Part shown: positions 47,877-56,240 of the stretch, one piece after another
How the letters are laid out: each line of letters starts with the position of its first letter
How positions within the stretch are numbered: the stretch's first letter is position 1
Assembly (NCBI RefSeq): GCF_000317515.1
Contig: NC_019738.1
Coordinates: 967,501 to 1,031,500, forward strand
DNA length: 64,000 bases
Reading direction: 5' to 3'
Source of the DNA: Allocoleopsis franciscana PCC 7113
GTDB lineage: Bacteria > Cyanobacteriota > Cyanobacteriia > Cyanobacteriales > Coleofasciculaceae
The notes under the pieces: generated by a model
Told to the model about the DNA's origin: nothing
Databases searched by the model: none
The model's input: the letters and a program-made list of their open reading frames with translations, nothing else
Made by a program: the position numbers and the translations under genes

Positions 47877-47997
47877 TTTTTCTGCAATCCGAGTTATGAT
47901 TTAGCCTTCTTTAGGTAACTTACCTTTCTTTAGTTATAATTAAGTTTTCAAAAATATACAATACTTAACTGAATTAAATCTGAAAAGCCGGATTCCC

Positions 47998-49437
47998 CTA
48001 AACAAGGAGTTTGCTACCCAGAATAAATTCTCCGACTGATGTTTCAGCATAATAGTCGGTTCCAGCCGCTGCGGCAAATAAATCTGAATTTCCATTACCC
48101 AATGCACAAGGAGCAAGATTCATCGCCGTTGCTACTAAATACATGGTCTGGAATAAAGCTCCCACATTTTTGAGTAATGTGGTATGGGCTATAGATTCAT
48201 AAGTCCAAGCAATCCTTTGGAAACGTGCAGAAATGATAATTAAGACTTGGGGAAAACTCCGATCTCGGTTTGCCAACCATGCATCTTCTAAAAGCGCCGC
48301 CACATATTGGTTTTTCCCAGAAATTTTACAAAGCTGATGATCTTGAGGACAATAATGGTAAAAACCCGTAGGGATATTTTGACAGGTATTGGCAAGGATA
48401 TACAGCTCAAATTCGTAAGCCGCTCCCCCATTGACATAGGGTCTACGACTCATTTCTTCATTTTCAGTTTTAATGATTTGTTTAATCCGGGCTGAGCGGT
48501 AAAGAAATTCCCCAAGTTGCTTATCAGTTATTGGCTCATTCTCGCTGTAATTTCTGAGAGATTTTCTTCTTTCCAGAATAAAAGTCAAAGGATAATCCGT
48601 GTTCTCAAGATTAGAGATGTCAGGTTTGTAGAGGTCAATCGTATCCTTTGACATCTTGGGTTTAACGGCTGGCAGCGGTTTAATTTGCTCTACGAACGGA
48701 TAAGTTCTTCCAATCGGGTTACTGTGTCTGCCAGTTCTTGTTCTTGAATGAAAAAGTAGATTGTGAAATTCCCATTGCCTCAGCGGTTCGCTCTCTTCTT
48801 CTTGGGTTTTTCCATCTTCCTTCACTTCAAATAGCATTTCGGTACTCAACAGTAGGCTAAAAAATAATCTAGTAACTTCTTCCGAAATGCCAGGAATTTT
48901 CGTACAAATCTCATGAGCTAATTGGGGTTTTGCCAGCTCAGAAATAAGGGCTGCACCTTTCCAACCAAATAGTATAATTTGAGCCTGAGATAGAGGAGAT
49001 TCTAGGACTAAATGTTGATGCTCTTTTCGGCAATAAGCAAAGCGCGACAAAACATATTGTTTGTTGATGACTGCTTTCTTAAATTCAATCTTTCCATCCA
49101 GTGAAAGAGGAACCAATTTTGCTAGAGGCAATCCTTCAACAACAATGCTATAACAGAGCGTACCAAGCTGGATTAGCTTTTGCAGGTAATAGTAAAACTT
49201 AGGTAGTTGAGACACCCCATCCCTTTGGAGAACTAAATCACTCAAGTCTTCCTCCGTAGCACCATCTGTCGCCAGCGTTTGAATAGCCGCTAAAACTCCA
49301 GGTGATGGCTGGTTAATATTGAGGGATTGAGGAGGAATATTTCCTCTAATATGAGGTGATTGAATAATAACTGTATTGTTGAAGTCTTCAATTATATTAA
49401 TGCTTTTTTTAAAGGAAAGCTGCAAGGGAAGTAGCAT
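47998..49437 (-). CDS. SagB-type (ThcOx) dehydrogenase
   Basis: A 479-residue protein. The C-terminal half (from about 282) is the FMN-dependent nitroreductase-like SagB domain: FILERRKSLRNYSENEPIT, LGEFLYRSARI, GGAAYEFELYILANTC and the end GNGNSDLFAAAAGTDYYAETSVGEFILG. The N-terminal half has a winged-helix-like part (GVLAAIQTLATDGATEEDLSDLV) typical of long SagB proteins. SagB enzymes oxidise azolines to azoles after a YcaO enzyme has made them. No YcaO is present in this window, so the partner is elsewhere or the reaction differs. Adjacent to the NHLP precursor. Confidence 0.87.
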   Translation of the reverse strand: MLLPLQLSFKKSINIIEDFNNTVIIQSPHIRGNIPPQSLNINQPSPGVLAAIQTLATDGATEEDLSDLVLQRDGVSQLPKFYYYLQKLIQLGTLCYSIVVEGLPLAKLVPLSLDGKIEFKKAVINKQYVLSRFAYCRKEHQHLVLESPLSQAQIILFGWKGAALISELAKPQLAHEICTKIPGISEEVTRLFFSLLLSTEMLFEVKEDGKTQEEESEPLRQWEFHNLLFHSRTRTGRHSNPIGRTYPFVEQIKPLPAVKPKMSKDTIDLYKPDISNLENTDYPLTFILERRKSLRNYSENEPITDKQLGEFLYRSARIKQIIKTENEEMSRRPYVNGGAAYEFELYILANTCQNIPTGFYHYCPQDHQLCKISGKNQYVAALLEDAWLANRDRSFPQVLIIISARFQRIAWTYESIAHTTLLKNVGALFQTMYLVATAMNLAPCALGNGNSDLFAAAAGTDYYAETSVGEFILGSKLLV

Positions 49438-49769
49438 TGTAGAGCTTATCGATAATAGTAGAATTTTATATTAAATATATTTTTTACAGAACGACGATTG
49501 TCTTTTCATCTACCATTAGAGGTGATTGTATCGATCAATATCGATCAAAAAAATTTAGCGACTCTTCCTTCAACGGCTCTGATCATCAGCCCCATCCCAC
49601 CGAAATATCGTAGAAGCCATCCAGGAGACATGTCTCTCAGAAAGAGATCGCTACTCTAAAACCCAGTTCTAGAAGAATTACCATCGAACTGGGCACACAC
49701 CGTCAAAAAGCTCCCTCATTACCGCCATTGAAAACCTAAAAACTCAAACGCCCATACAGCAAAGACGCA
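49438..49769. other. Region upstream of the SagB gene
   Basis: 332 bases without a gene, holding the probable promoter of the SagB-precursor unit. A perfect tandem decamer (TATCGATCAA twice, 49529-49548) is listed separately. The 3' end of the CcdA-like gene lies at 49770. Confidence 0.45.
49529..49548 (-). promoter_or_regulatory. Tandem decamer TATCGATCAA, possible operator
   Basis: TATCGATCAA is repeated twice without spacing, 92-111 bases upstream of the SagB start. The period of about one helical turn would place two protomers on the same face. The core TATCGATC recurs in reverse orientation at 52726-52733, upstream of the GNAT gene. No regulator has been identified. Confidence 0.4.
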
Positions 49770-50630
49770 TTAACGGAATGCCACGGTTAAAACCCAGCTA
49801 ATCCCACTGTAGAGATAAAATCCTCCCATAATAATCAACAGCCCACCGCCTATACGCATAATCCATTCAGAATATTTAACGAGAGTGCGGGCTTGTTTGG
49901 CTAAACCTGTAAATAGACTGGCGAAGAAAATCAGCGCACTGGTACCCAAGGCATAACTGACCATTGTGAGTGTGCTTTGAACCTGGGAACCGGTAGCCGC
50001 TGCCGCCGTAAGAACTGAAAACAGTACAGGACTGGCACAGGGAGAACTCACCAACGCGAAGGTGACTCCGGCGGTGTAAGGCCCCGTGATCGGCAATGCC
50101 GCACCAAATTGGGGTAAAGGCAGGCGTATAATCTCTAATAACGTCAGCCCCATCAGCAGAACCACCAAGCCAACGACGATATTGACGTGACCTCGGTAGT
50201 CACGCATGACCGCCCCCGCAAAGGAAGAGACCAATCCCAACAAACTGAGGACGGTTACCACTCCCAGGACAAATGATGCTGCTTTAACGAAAGCATCCCG
50301 GCGAGATGTCACTTCACGAGTGCCGATGTAAGTCAGGTTCACAGTCAAGAGTCCAATGTGGCAGGGTGAGATGCTACCAATCAAACCTCCCACAAAAGCT
50401 AACAGAAGTAAGATCAGTGGGTTCGCCGTATTCTGTTTACCGAGCCATTCCTTATAATTTTCTTCTAAAGAGAAGACAACGTTTTGAAGAGGTTCGTATA
50501 GGGTGTTCCAATCGATAAAGCTGAGTGCCACAATCAATAGAATCGTTCCTATGAAGAGCAACCCAGGCACTAAAAATTTTAGGTGCTTGCGTCCTGCCAA
50601 CTGTGAAGTGAAATTTTTGGTGCGTGTCAT
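49770..50630 (-). CDS. CcdA/DsbD-like membrane thiol transporter
   Basis: A protein of about 286 residues read from ATG 50630 (a TTG at 50684 overlapping the preceding stop would add 18). An N-terminal anchor helix is followed by the six-span CcdA core with one cysteine in each half: SISPCHIGLLTVNL (C90) and LVSSPCASPVLF (C198). Such proteins move electrons from cytoplasmic thioredoxin to outside thiol proteins. The gene directly follows a thioredoxin-like lipoprotein that is a likely acceptor. Whether it serves cytochrome c assembly or the RiPP locus is not known. Confidence 0.82.
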   Translation of the reverse strand: MTRTKNFTSQLAGRKHLKFLVPGLLFIGTILLIVALSFIDWNTLYEPLQNVVFSLEENYKEWLGKQNTANPLILLLLAFVGGLIGSISPCHIGLLTVNLTYIGTREVTSRRDAFVKAASFVLGVVTVLSLLGLVSSFAGAVMRDYRGHVNIVVGLVVLLMGLTLLEIIRLPLPQFGAALPITGPYTAGVTFALVSSPCASPVLFSVLTAAAATGSQVQSTLTMVSYALGTSALIFFASLFTGLAKQARTLVKYSEWIMRIGGGLLIIMGGFYLYSGISWVLTVAFR

Positions 50631-50680
50631 GATGTGGTTAGTTTCAAGAGATTTGATACTGTGGCCTTGAGATTCGGCGC

Positions 50681-51073
50681 TCAAAAGTCACTAGGGCCTG
50701 TATATCCAGCTATCTCAGCAAGTTTGGGCAGCGAACACCCACCCACACAAGAAAACTTCCCATTTATTTCCCAGGTTGGAAAACTGGTAATGTTTAACTT
50801 GCGGCAGATTTCGGGTTGCGCCTTTTCGCCAGCCGGGTCGCACTCAATGTAAGTGATTTTACTAAATGCTTCTTTACCAAACCATTTCTTTTGTCCGTTA
50901 CAGGCGACACACCAATAAGTGCCATACATCTTAGCGTTATTCTGTTGGAGATAGTTGGCTAAAGCCAGTCTGGAGGCTTTTCTAGACTGATATTCTTTTA
51001 ATGAAGTACATCCAGTTGTCATTAGCAGTAGGACGATAGAGACAGTTGGAGCCAACCTCTTAAATTTCAGCAT
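50681..51073 (-). CDS. Thioredoxin-like lipoprotein with extra cysteine pair
   Basis: A 130-residue lipoprotein. The lipobox is MTTGC (C22). The thioredoxin-like domain has CVAC at 55-58 in KMYGTYWCVACNGQKKWFG, cis-proline context FPTWEING (98-105), and C78 and C90. It resembles the thioredoxin domain fused to cyanobacterial VKOR proteins. Unlike its neighbour it has a second pair, C109 and C113 (SCVGGC), at the position of YGG in the paralogue. The stop overlaps the possible TTG start of the CcdA-like gene. Confidence 0.82.
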   Translation of the reverse strand: MLKFKRLAPTVSIVLLLMTTGCTSLKEYQSRKASRLALANYLQQNNAKMYGTYWCVACNGQKKWFGKEAFSKITYIECDPAGEKAQPEICRKLNITSFPTWEINGKFSCVGGCSLPKLAEIAGYTGPSDF

Positions 51074-51349
51074 AACCGGTTAATGATTACTCTTGATGTC
51101 TTGTGCTGAGTTGGTCAGAATCACTCAAAAACCTTGTCAGACAGAACCTTGAACCTTTTTAACACAAAAGTTATGCTTTTATTATTGACTATCCCTTGAA
51201 ATTAATGTCACCCTAGGCTTAAGAACTTTATTGACTCTTTTTATTCTCTGGCGAGAGCTTTTTGAAAACTTTAAAATGCTCCTGATCTGCCACGTCAAGT
51301 TTCACGGCTACATGCCGAACTCGATTAGGGAGTGACAAAGCATCCAGTT

Positions 51350-51784
51350 TCAGTTTTTGAAATTTTGATCGCCACTATAGCCAGATAAATCAGCCAGGTC
51401 TTGCAAAGACCTCATTCCTCCATATTTGTTACCATTGATTTCCCATGTGGGAAACCCTTCAACACGAGCCTTTTGACAAAGCTCAGGTCGTGCATTTTTC
51501 CCAGCCGGATCACACTCAACATAGTCCAACTGGCTGAACGCCTCATTACCAAATAGTGCTTTTTGCTTATGGCAGTAGGGGCACCAATGAACACCATACA
51601 ATTTTGCGCCAATCTGCTTTAAATGGCTGGCTAGCGCCACTTCGGGCGTAGCAGCTAAGGGTCTAGTTTGTGCCGAGACTGAGGCGGAAGATACATTTTG
51701 AGACGACTTTGTTGAAGAACATGCAGTAGTCAAGGCTAGTAAGACGACAGATACAACGGAAGCAAACCTGAGGGATTTTAGCAT
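51350..51784 (-). CDS. Thioredoxin-like lipoprotein
   Basis: A 144-residue paralogue of the adjacent gene. The lipobox is LTTAC (C22), followed by a Ser-rich linker (23-45) and a thioredoxin-like domain with CPYC at 68-71 (LYGVHWCPYCHKQKALFG), C91 and C103 and FPTWEING (111-118). This is the VKOR-associated thioredoxin domain in stand-alone form. The pair probably arose by duplication, since the domains share most motifs. The upstream paralogue and CcdA-like gene lie downstream on the same strand, suggesting an exported thiol-redox set. Confidence 0.83.
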   Translation of the reverse strand: MLKSLRFASVVSVVLLALTTACSSTKSSQNVSSASVSAQTRPLAATPEVALASHLKQIGAKLYGVHWCPYCHKQKALFGNEAFSQLDYVECDPAGKNARPELCQKARVEGFPTWEINGNKYGGMRSLQDLADLSGYSGDQNFKN

Positions 51785-51906
51785 TACTGGATAACAGAGT
51801 TTTGGACTTATTGATATTAGGCCTATTCTGGCATTGGCTCTCTTTCAACAGCAATCAGGATCGATGGGAATAAAATACGTGTTAGAGCTATTTTTACTCC
51901 TTAAAG

Positions 51907-52530
51907 CTACAAATAACGTTCTGGCATTGGTTCTTTATCAACCCTGTAAATTTTGAAGCCGCGCTTGATGTAGTTATTCAATGCATGGGGTCCATCTAAG
52001 TTGCAAGTATGAACCCACAAGCGTTGAGTGCCTCTGTTCCAAGCATAGGCGATGCCATGACTCAGGAGATGTTTCCCCAAACCTCGACCCATGTAAGTTG
52101 ATCTCAGACCAAAATAAACAATCTCCGTCGAGAAAAATCGACCTGTCGGCCCTTCCCTGCGCTCTGCCAATTCGATGTATCCAGCCGGTACACCATTAAC
52201 ATATAAAACGTGGATGCTGGTTCCTGGAGCTAACAGCAGTGCCTTAATTTCTTCATCCGAGTGAGAGAGTCGTTCACGCCAACGCCACTCCTCACCGACA
52301 GAACTATACAAGAAACGATAAAAAGCGACATCGGGTGTTCCCATGCACATTAACTTCATTCCGCCTAGGTAATTAAGATACGCTGGACGGAATTGAGACC
52401 AATCCGTCATTTGGAGATAGGTGGTTACCAGGGTATCCGGTAGACGGATGTTTGGCAAAGAAGAAGACACCTGAAGCGGAGCGCTGTTGGTACTTCCCGT
52501 TGCCTTTTCGACCGAGCCATTGATCGCCAT
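51907..52530 (-). CDS. GNAT-family N-acetyltransferase
   Basis: A 207-residue protein read from ATG 52530 (an in-frame TTG lies two codons earlier), with GGAGA 11 bases upstream. The acetyl-CoA loop is in YFGLRSTYMGRGLGKHLLSHGIAYAW (motif R-S-T-Y-M-G-R-G-L-G) and the C-terminal strand is LWVHTCNLDGPHALNNYIKRGFKIYRV. The first 35 residues are low-complexity. The acetyl acceptor is unknown. It heads the same-strand run that continues with the thioredoxin-like lipoproteins, so it could be part of the peptide locus, which is only inference. Confidence 0.88.
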   Translation of the reverse strand: MAINGSVEKATGSTNSAPLQVSSSLPNIRLPDTLVTTYLQMTDWSQFRPAYLNYLGGMKLMCMGTPDVAFYRFLYSSVGEEWRWRERLSHSDEEIKALLLAPGTSIHVLYVNGVPAGYIELAERREGPTGRFFSTEIVYFGLRSTYMGRGLGKHLLSHGIAYAWNRGTQRLWVHTCNLDGPHALNNYIKRGFKIYRVDKEPMPERYL

Positions 52531-53736
52531 TTTCAATCATGTCTCCACGCAGAAATACCTATTTGACGTGCCAGTAAGGTACTGGCCTCGATCATAAACT
52601 TTAATCTGAATTTGAATTTCATAATAATAACCTAAATTTGAATTTTATATTAATAATAAGAGGCAGAGTTCTAACTTGATTTGCCGCTCAAAATTGTCTC
52701 AAATTTATGACATACTAGATGTTTGGATCGATATCAATCTTAGATATCTGCTTCATCTGCTATCAAAACGTAAGTGTTTTGATACAGGGCACGCTGCTCA
52801 TGTCCATCAAGTTGAACCGTGCTGTTAGTTCCTCTGGTCTAACAGGGTCGAAATTTATACGGAAGATCAAGTTTGCTTAGATTTGTGGTGCTACCGCTAC
52901 CTACTACTGCTCAACGGTTAACTTAGAACTTTTGGCTCAACGAATCTTGGACAAATAAAACTATTTATCCGGATCGCTTCCTGATTCTCAATACCCTAAC
53001 TGCCGTAGCCGTTAGTTGTTTTAGCACTCTAAAGGCGCTACTTCAGGCAGAGCTATCCCTAGCGAGTGCAGCGCAGCTCTATCCTTCATTTTCGGCTGAT
53101 TTAATGTTGGTAGGTTTGCCAACAACCTCATCCCAGCTACGCTAATATTAAGAGCTTTGTATGGGTTCACTAAAAACCTTAAAATTTCTAATTTTGGGTT
53201 TTCGGTAGCCTCATTCTACCGACTTTAGTCTAGATTTGTCCATTTTTTGGACTGATATTAACTCTCCTCACCATTTTGAGGAGAACGTCAAAAATCTTTA
53301 TCCTGCCGCCTAGTATGACTGTGTAAGCGCTTACCTCAACAGGGTCGCTGAAGTGATAGATGTGGAGTCAATGCCGACGAGCCTAGAAGCGATTGATTAT
53401 CAGAGTTTTTTGTATTGGCTCGAATCACTCCCATGTAGAGGTTGGTTTTATCAATTCTATTAATGCCAATTAATTCACATTTAACAGGTAAATTCCTTGA
53501 AATTTATGACTTAAAGTATTTAGATTTATTATGAGTATTATTAGTAATAACTCTATTTATAATAAATTAATATATTATTGCTTTGAAATAGATAAAAAGA
53601 CTCTAATCTCCAATCTTCAATGAAACCATGGCTCTTTGTATAAGGCAATAAAAGTGATTTTAATCCGCTCTGGGAAAGTAAATCCGTCTCCGTCTCCGTC
53701 AGTTCTACTCAAAAAATAGCAGTAGAATAAAAACGA
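52531..53736. other. 1.2 kb region without a recognisable gene
   Basis: No credible gene was found on either strand. Features seen include TATCGATC in reverse (52726-52733), a strong hairpin TCTCCTCA-6-TGAGGAGA (53263-53284) without a T-run, and a perfect 12-base palindrome GTAAGCGCTTAC (53323-53334). The last 200 bases before 53737 are very AT-rich. The stretch could hold a small RNA, a decayed gene, or a long control region. Confidence 0.5.
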
Positions 53737-53970
53737 ATGAGCTTGAAATTAAGAGCAGATTGCGAACACGGGGGGCTTACAATTATGAGCAGCTCTGATT
53801 TTATAGAAACCCTGCAATGGACAACGGAGGCGAAAGCCATGTTGAAAAACATTCCCTATTTCGTTCGTGTCCAAGCTAGAAAACGAATTGAGCAATTGGC
53901 TCGTGAAGCAGAGTTGGACGTGGTAACCCCTGAAATTGTTGAGCAGGCAAGGGCAGAGTTTGGGCAGTAA
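53737..53970 (+). CDS. Stand-alone PCP-reductase (ChlB C-terminal-like) domain
   Basis: A 77-residue protein whose core [45 protein letters not shown] is the small domain found at the C-terminus of light-independent protochlorophyllide reductase subunit B (PF08369-like). Stand-alone copies occur in cyanobacteria; whether they bind pigment is unsettled. The core begins after residue 16, so ATG 53785 ([12 protein letters not shown]) is an alternative start, with a GGGGGG run upstream. It converges with the kinase-WD40 gene, only 33 bases apart. Confidence 0.82.
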   Translation: MSLKLRADCEHGGLTIMSSSDFIETLQWTTEAKAMLKNIPYFVRVQARKRIEQLAREAELDVVTPEIVEQARAEFGQ

Positions 53971-54003
53971 GCCGTATTTTTACAAAAACGGGATGCATCC
54001 CTT

Positions 54004-55998
54004 TTAGGACATTGGCTGCCAAATCTTGATGGTTTGGTCACTACTGCCACTCACCAGAATTTGTCCCTTCAGTCCAAAGGCAACAGACTCAACAGCCCTG
54101 AAATGACCCGAAAGCGTACATAGCCGTTTTCCGGTTTGCCAATTCCACAACTCAATGATTTTGCCACTGGCGCAGGCAAGGGTCTTACCATCCGGGTTAA
54201 AGGTGATGGACGCCGTTCCACTCGACTGAGTCGAAAAGCCGCGCAGTTGTTTGCCTGTTGTCGGGTTCCACAGGTGAATCGCGTTACTACTTCCACTAGC
54301 AAGGACTTGCCCATCCAGGCTATAAGCAAGAGATGTAATTTCGGTCAACTGATTGGAAAACGTGCGAAGCAATCTGCCCGTGTGGGGATTCCACAACTCA
54401 AGGGTGCCATCCAAACTCGCAACGGCACAGGTATGACCATCCGGCGTCAATGCGACAATTCGAGCGGAATTGGAGTTTCCCGCCAAAATACGCAGCAGCT
54501 TCCCGGTGCGGACAGCCCAGATTTTGATTTCCCAATCCCCACTACTGATCAGAGTCTGACCATTGGGACTAAAAGCCAGGTAGCGAACTCGATCCGGACG
54601 ACCAGTGAGGGTATGGAGTAATTCTCCAGTACTCAGCGCCCACAACCTAATCGTTTTGTCATAACTGCCCGTGGCTAAGGTTTGACCATCAGGACTGATG
54701 GCAACGCTAGTAATCCGGTGGGTGTGGTCGTTCAGAGTGTTTCGGACTTCTCCGGTGTTGAGTGACCATAACTTGACCGTTTTGTCATAACTGCCCGTGA
54801 CTAAGGTTTGACCATCAGGACTAATGGCGATCGCTTTCACCACATCCCCATGTCCCGTCAGGGTTCGGCGGAGTCTCGCTTTAGCCCAAGGGTTAGAATT
54901 TGTGCTAGTCGTGGGCAGAAAGCTGGAAATTAGAGATAAGAATCCTTTCGGCTTTGAGGGATAGGAATCGGACGATCGCGTTTGTTCCACAATCGGAGGG
55001 GGGAGTGGCAAGGGCGGTGGGGAGACAATCTCCTCAAGGCAACGCAAAATCATCTGTGGCGTTTGAGGGCGTTTACCGGGAAAGGTTGCCATTAGGTAAT
55101 CAATTAAATCTGCCAATTCCCGCGAAATATGCGGGGCACTCTCTCGCCATTGCAGCCGACCGGTGCGCGGGTCTTTATCAAAATCATTCGGGTGTTTGCC
55201 AGTCAATAAATAGACAAAGGTACGTCCCAAGGCAAAGAAATCCGACTGCGCCACAGCATGACCCTCCGCTTGCTCTGGGGGGGTATAACCCGCTGAAATA
55301 ATTACCGTTCCTGTAGCATTCTGTTTTTGTTTCTGTAAAAAGGTCTCAGTGATTTCCCGAACCGCTCCAAAGTCAATTAAGGCCAGTTGTCCAGTGCTTC
55401 GGATCATGATATTAGAGGGTTTAATATCCCGATGGACGAGTTCTTGTTGATGGACTTGAGCCAGAATATCAGCAAGTTGCTTCAACCAAATGAGCGCTTG
55501 TTCTTGAGGGATGGGTTGATTCCCACGTTTCGACTGCCATTGCTTTAAATTCAACCCCTCAATTTTCTCCATCACCAGGCAGTGCAGTTGCTCACCATTC
55601 CCGTCAGCCAGCGTAAAATATCCATCCCGCTCAACCTTAGGAATGCCGGGATGCTGTAGCCGACTCAAAACTAAAGCTTCTCGTTGGAAGAGAGAGACGG
55701 CCTTTTTTTTACCTTCCGGGCTTTGGAAACGATCCGCCCTGAGAATTTTTAGGACTTTTACTGTCCCGCCATCATCCACTTCAAAGGTTTGACCAAAACC
55801 TCCTTTACCCAGGAGTTTATGCACACGGTAGCGATCTTGAAGTAACAAGCCTGGTTGAATCATGAGCGCCCTGGCAAAAGTTAATTTTTGCGACGTAGCT
55901 TTAGCCATTATCTGAAAAGTGGAGTCTAGGGGAGCTGAGACTATTGATAGAGAGGCAGCACCAAGACGAGAGGCTATACAGAAGTTTAGCCTGTTCAT
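54004..55998 (-). CDS. Ser/Thr protein kinase with seven WD40 repeats
   Basis: A 664-residue Hanks-type kinase-WD40 fusion. The kinase shows GKGGFGQTF (64-72), a lysine in VKVLKIL (81 or 84), HRDIKPSN (189-196), DFG (209-211) and PPEQ. A proline-rich linker (about 330-370) is followed by seven repeats with SPDGQTL and (L/I)W at their ends, one complete beta propeller. This layout is typical of cyanobacterial Pkn proteins. Alternative starts are M31 (55908) and M46 (55863), and the latter is just upstream of the domain and has AGGG before it. No membrane segment is seen. Confidence 0.9.
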   Translation of the reverse strand: MNRLNFCIASRLGAASLSIVSAPLDSTFQIMAKATSQKLTFARALMIQPGLLLQDRYRVHKLLGKGGFGQTFEVDDGGTVKVLKILRADRFQSPEGKKKAVSLFQREALVLSRLQHPGIPKVERDGYFTLADGNGEQLHCLVMEKIEGLNLKQWQSKRGNQPIPQEQALIWLKQLADILAQVHQQELVHRDIKPSNIMIRSTGQLALIDFGAVREITETFLQKQKQNATGTVIISAGYTPPEQAEGHAVAQSDFFALGRTFVYLLTGKHPNDFDKDPRTGRLQWRESAPHISRELADLIDYLMATFPGKRPQTPQMILRCLEEIVSPPPLPLPPPIVEQTRSSDSYPSKPKGFLSLISSFLPTTSTNSNPWAKARLRRTLTGHGDVVKAIAISPDGQTLVTGSYDKTVKLWSLNTGEVRNTLNDHTHRITSVAISPDGQTLATGSYDKTIRLWALSTGELLHTLTGRPDRVRYLAFSPNGQTLISSGDWEIKIWAVRTGKLLRILAGNSNSARIVALTPDGHTCAVASLDGTLELWNPHTGRLLRTFSNQLTEITSLAYSLDGQVLASGSSNAIHLWNPTTGKQLRGFSTQSSGTASITFNPDGKTLACASGKIIELWNWQTGKRLCTLSGHFRAVESVAFGLKGQILVSGSSDQTIKIWQPMS

Positions 55999-56098
55999 CA
56001 GTCTTTACATTCAGGGACTTTTCAGATAACTGACTAGGAACTAAGCTTACGCCAAACCACGTCCTGTCCGTTGCAGTCCGCAATCCTTATCTTCAAGA

Positions 56099-56240
56099 TT
56101 GACCTCCTCACCGTCGTGGAACGACGGTGATTCCTAAACCAGGCTAACGCCTCGCTGCGCTAACACGATTTAGGTTTCTGCTTCCTTCCTCTATTCGAGG
56201 TTTTGCTCAGTTGCCCTTTGGACTTATGCCCATCAGGTCT
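56099..56240 (-). ncRNA. Putative omega RNA (reRNA) of the TnpB element
   Basis: TnpB guide RNAs are made from the 3' end of tnpB through the right end of the element. Here that segment runs from inside tnpB to about 56099, where the minus strand reads GGAGGTCAA after a hairpin. A perfect 10-base stem TCACCGTCGT/ACGACGGTGA (56108-56130, GGA loop) fits the right-end hairpin. The CCTAAA (56133-56138) to TTTAGG (56169-56174) complement may close a larger fold. The guide would be the flank beyond 56099. Boundaries are estimates. Confidence 0.45.
56108..56130. repeat. Right-end hairpin of IS200/IS605-type element
   Basis: A perfect 10-base stem with a 3-base loop (TCACCGTCGT-GGA-ACGACGGTGA) stands about 30 bases past the tnpB stop and is followed on the minus strand by GGAGGTCAA. 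This combination is typical of the right end of cyanobacterial IS1341-like elements. Confidence 0.7.

Noticed and set aside
54783-54835. Near-identical DNA blocks in the kinase gene that could look like a tandem repeat element
   Set aside because: They encode the first two WD40 repeats and are explained by the protein's repeat structure.
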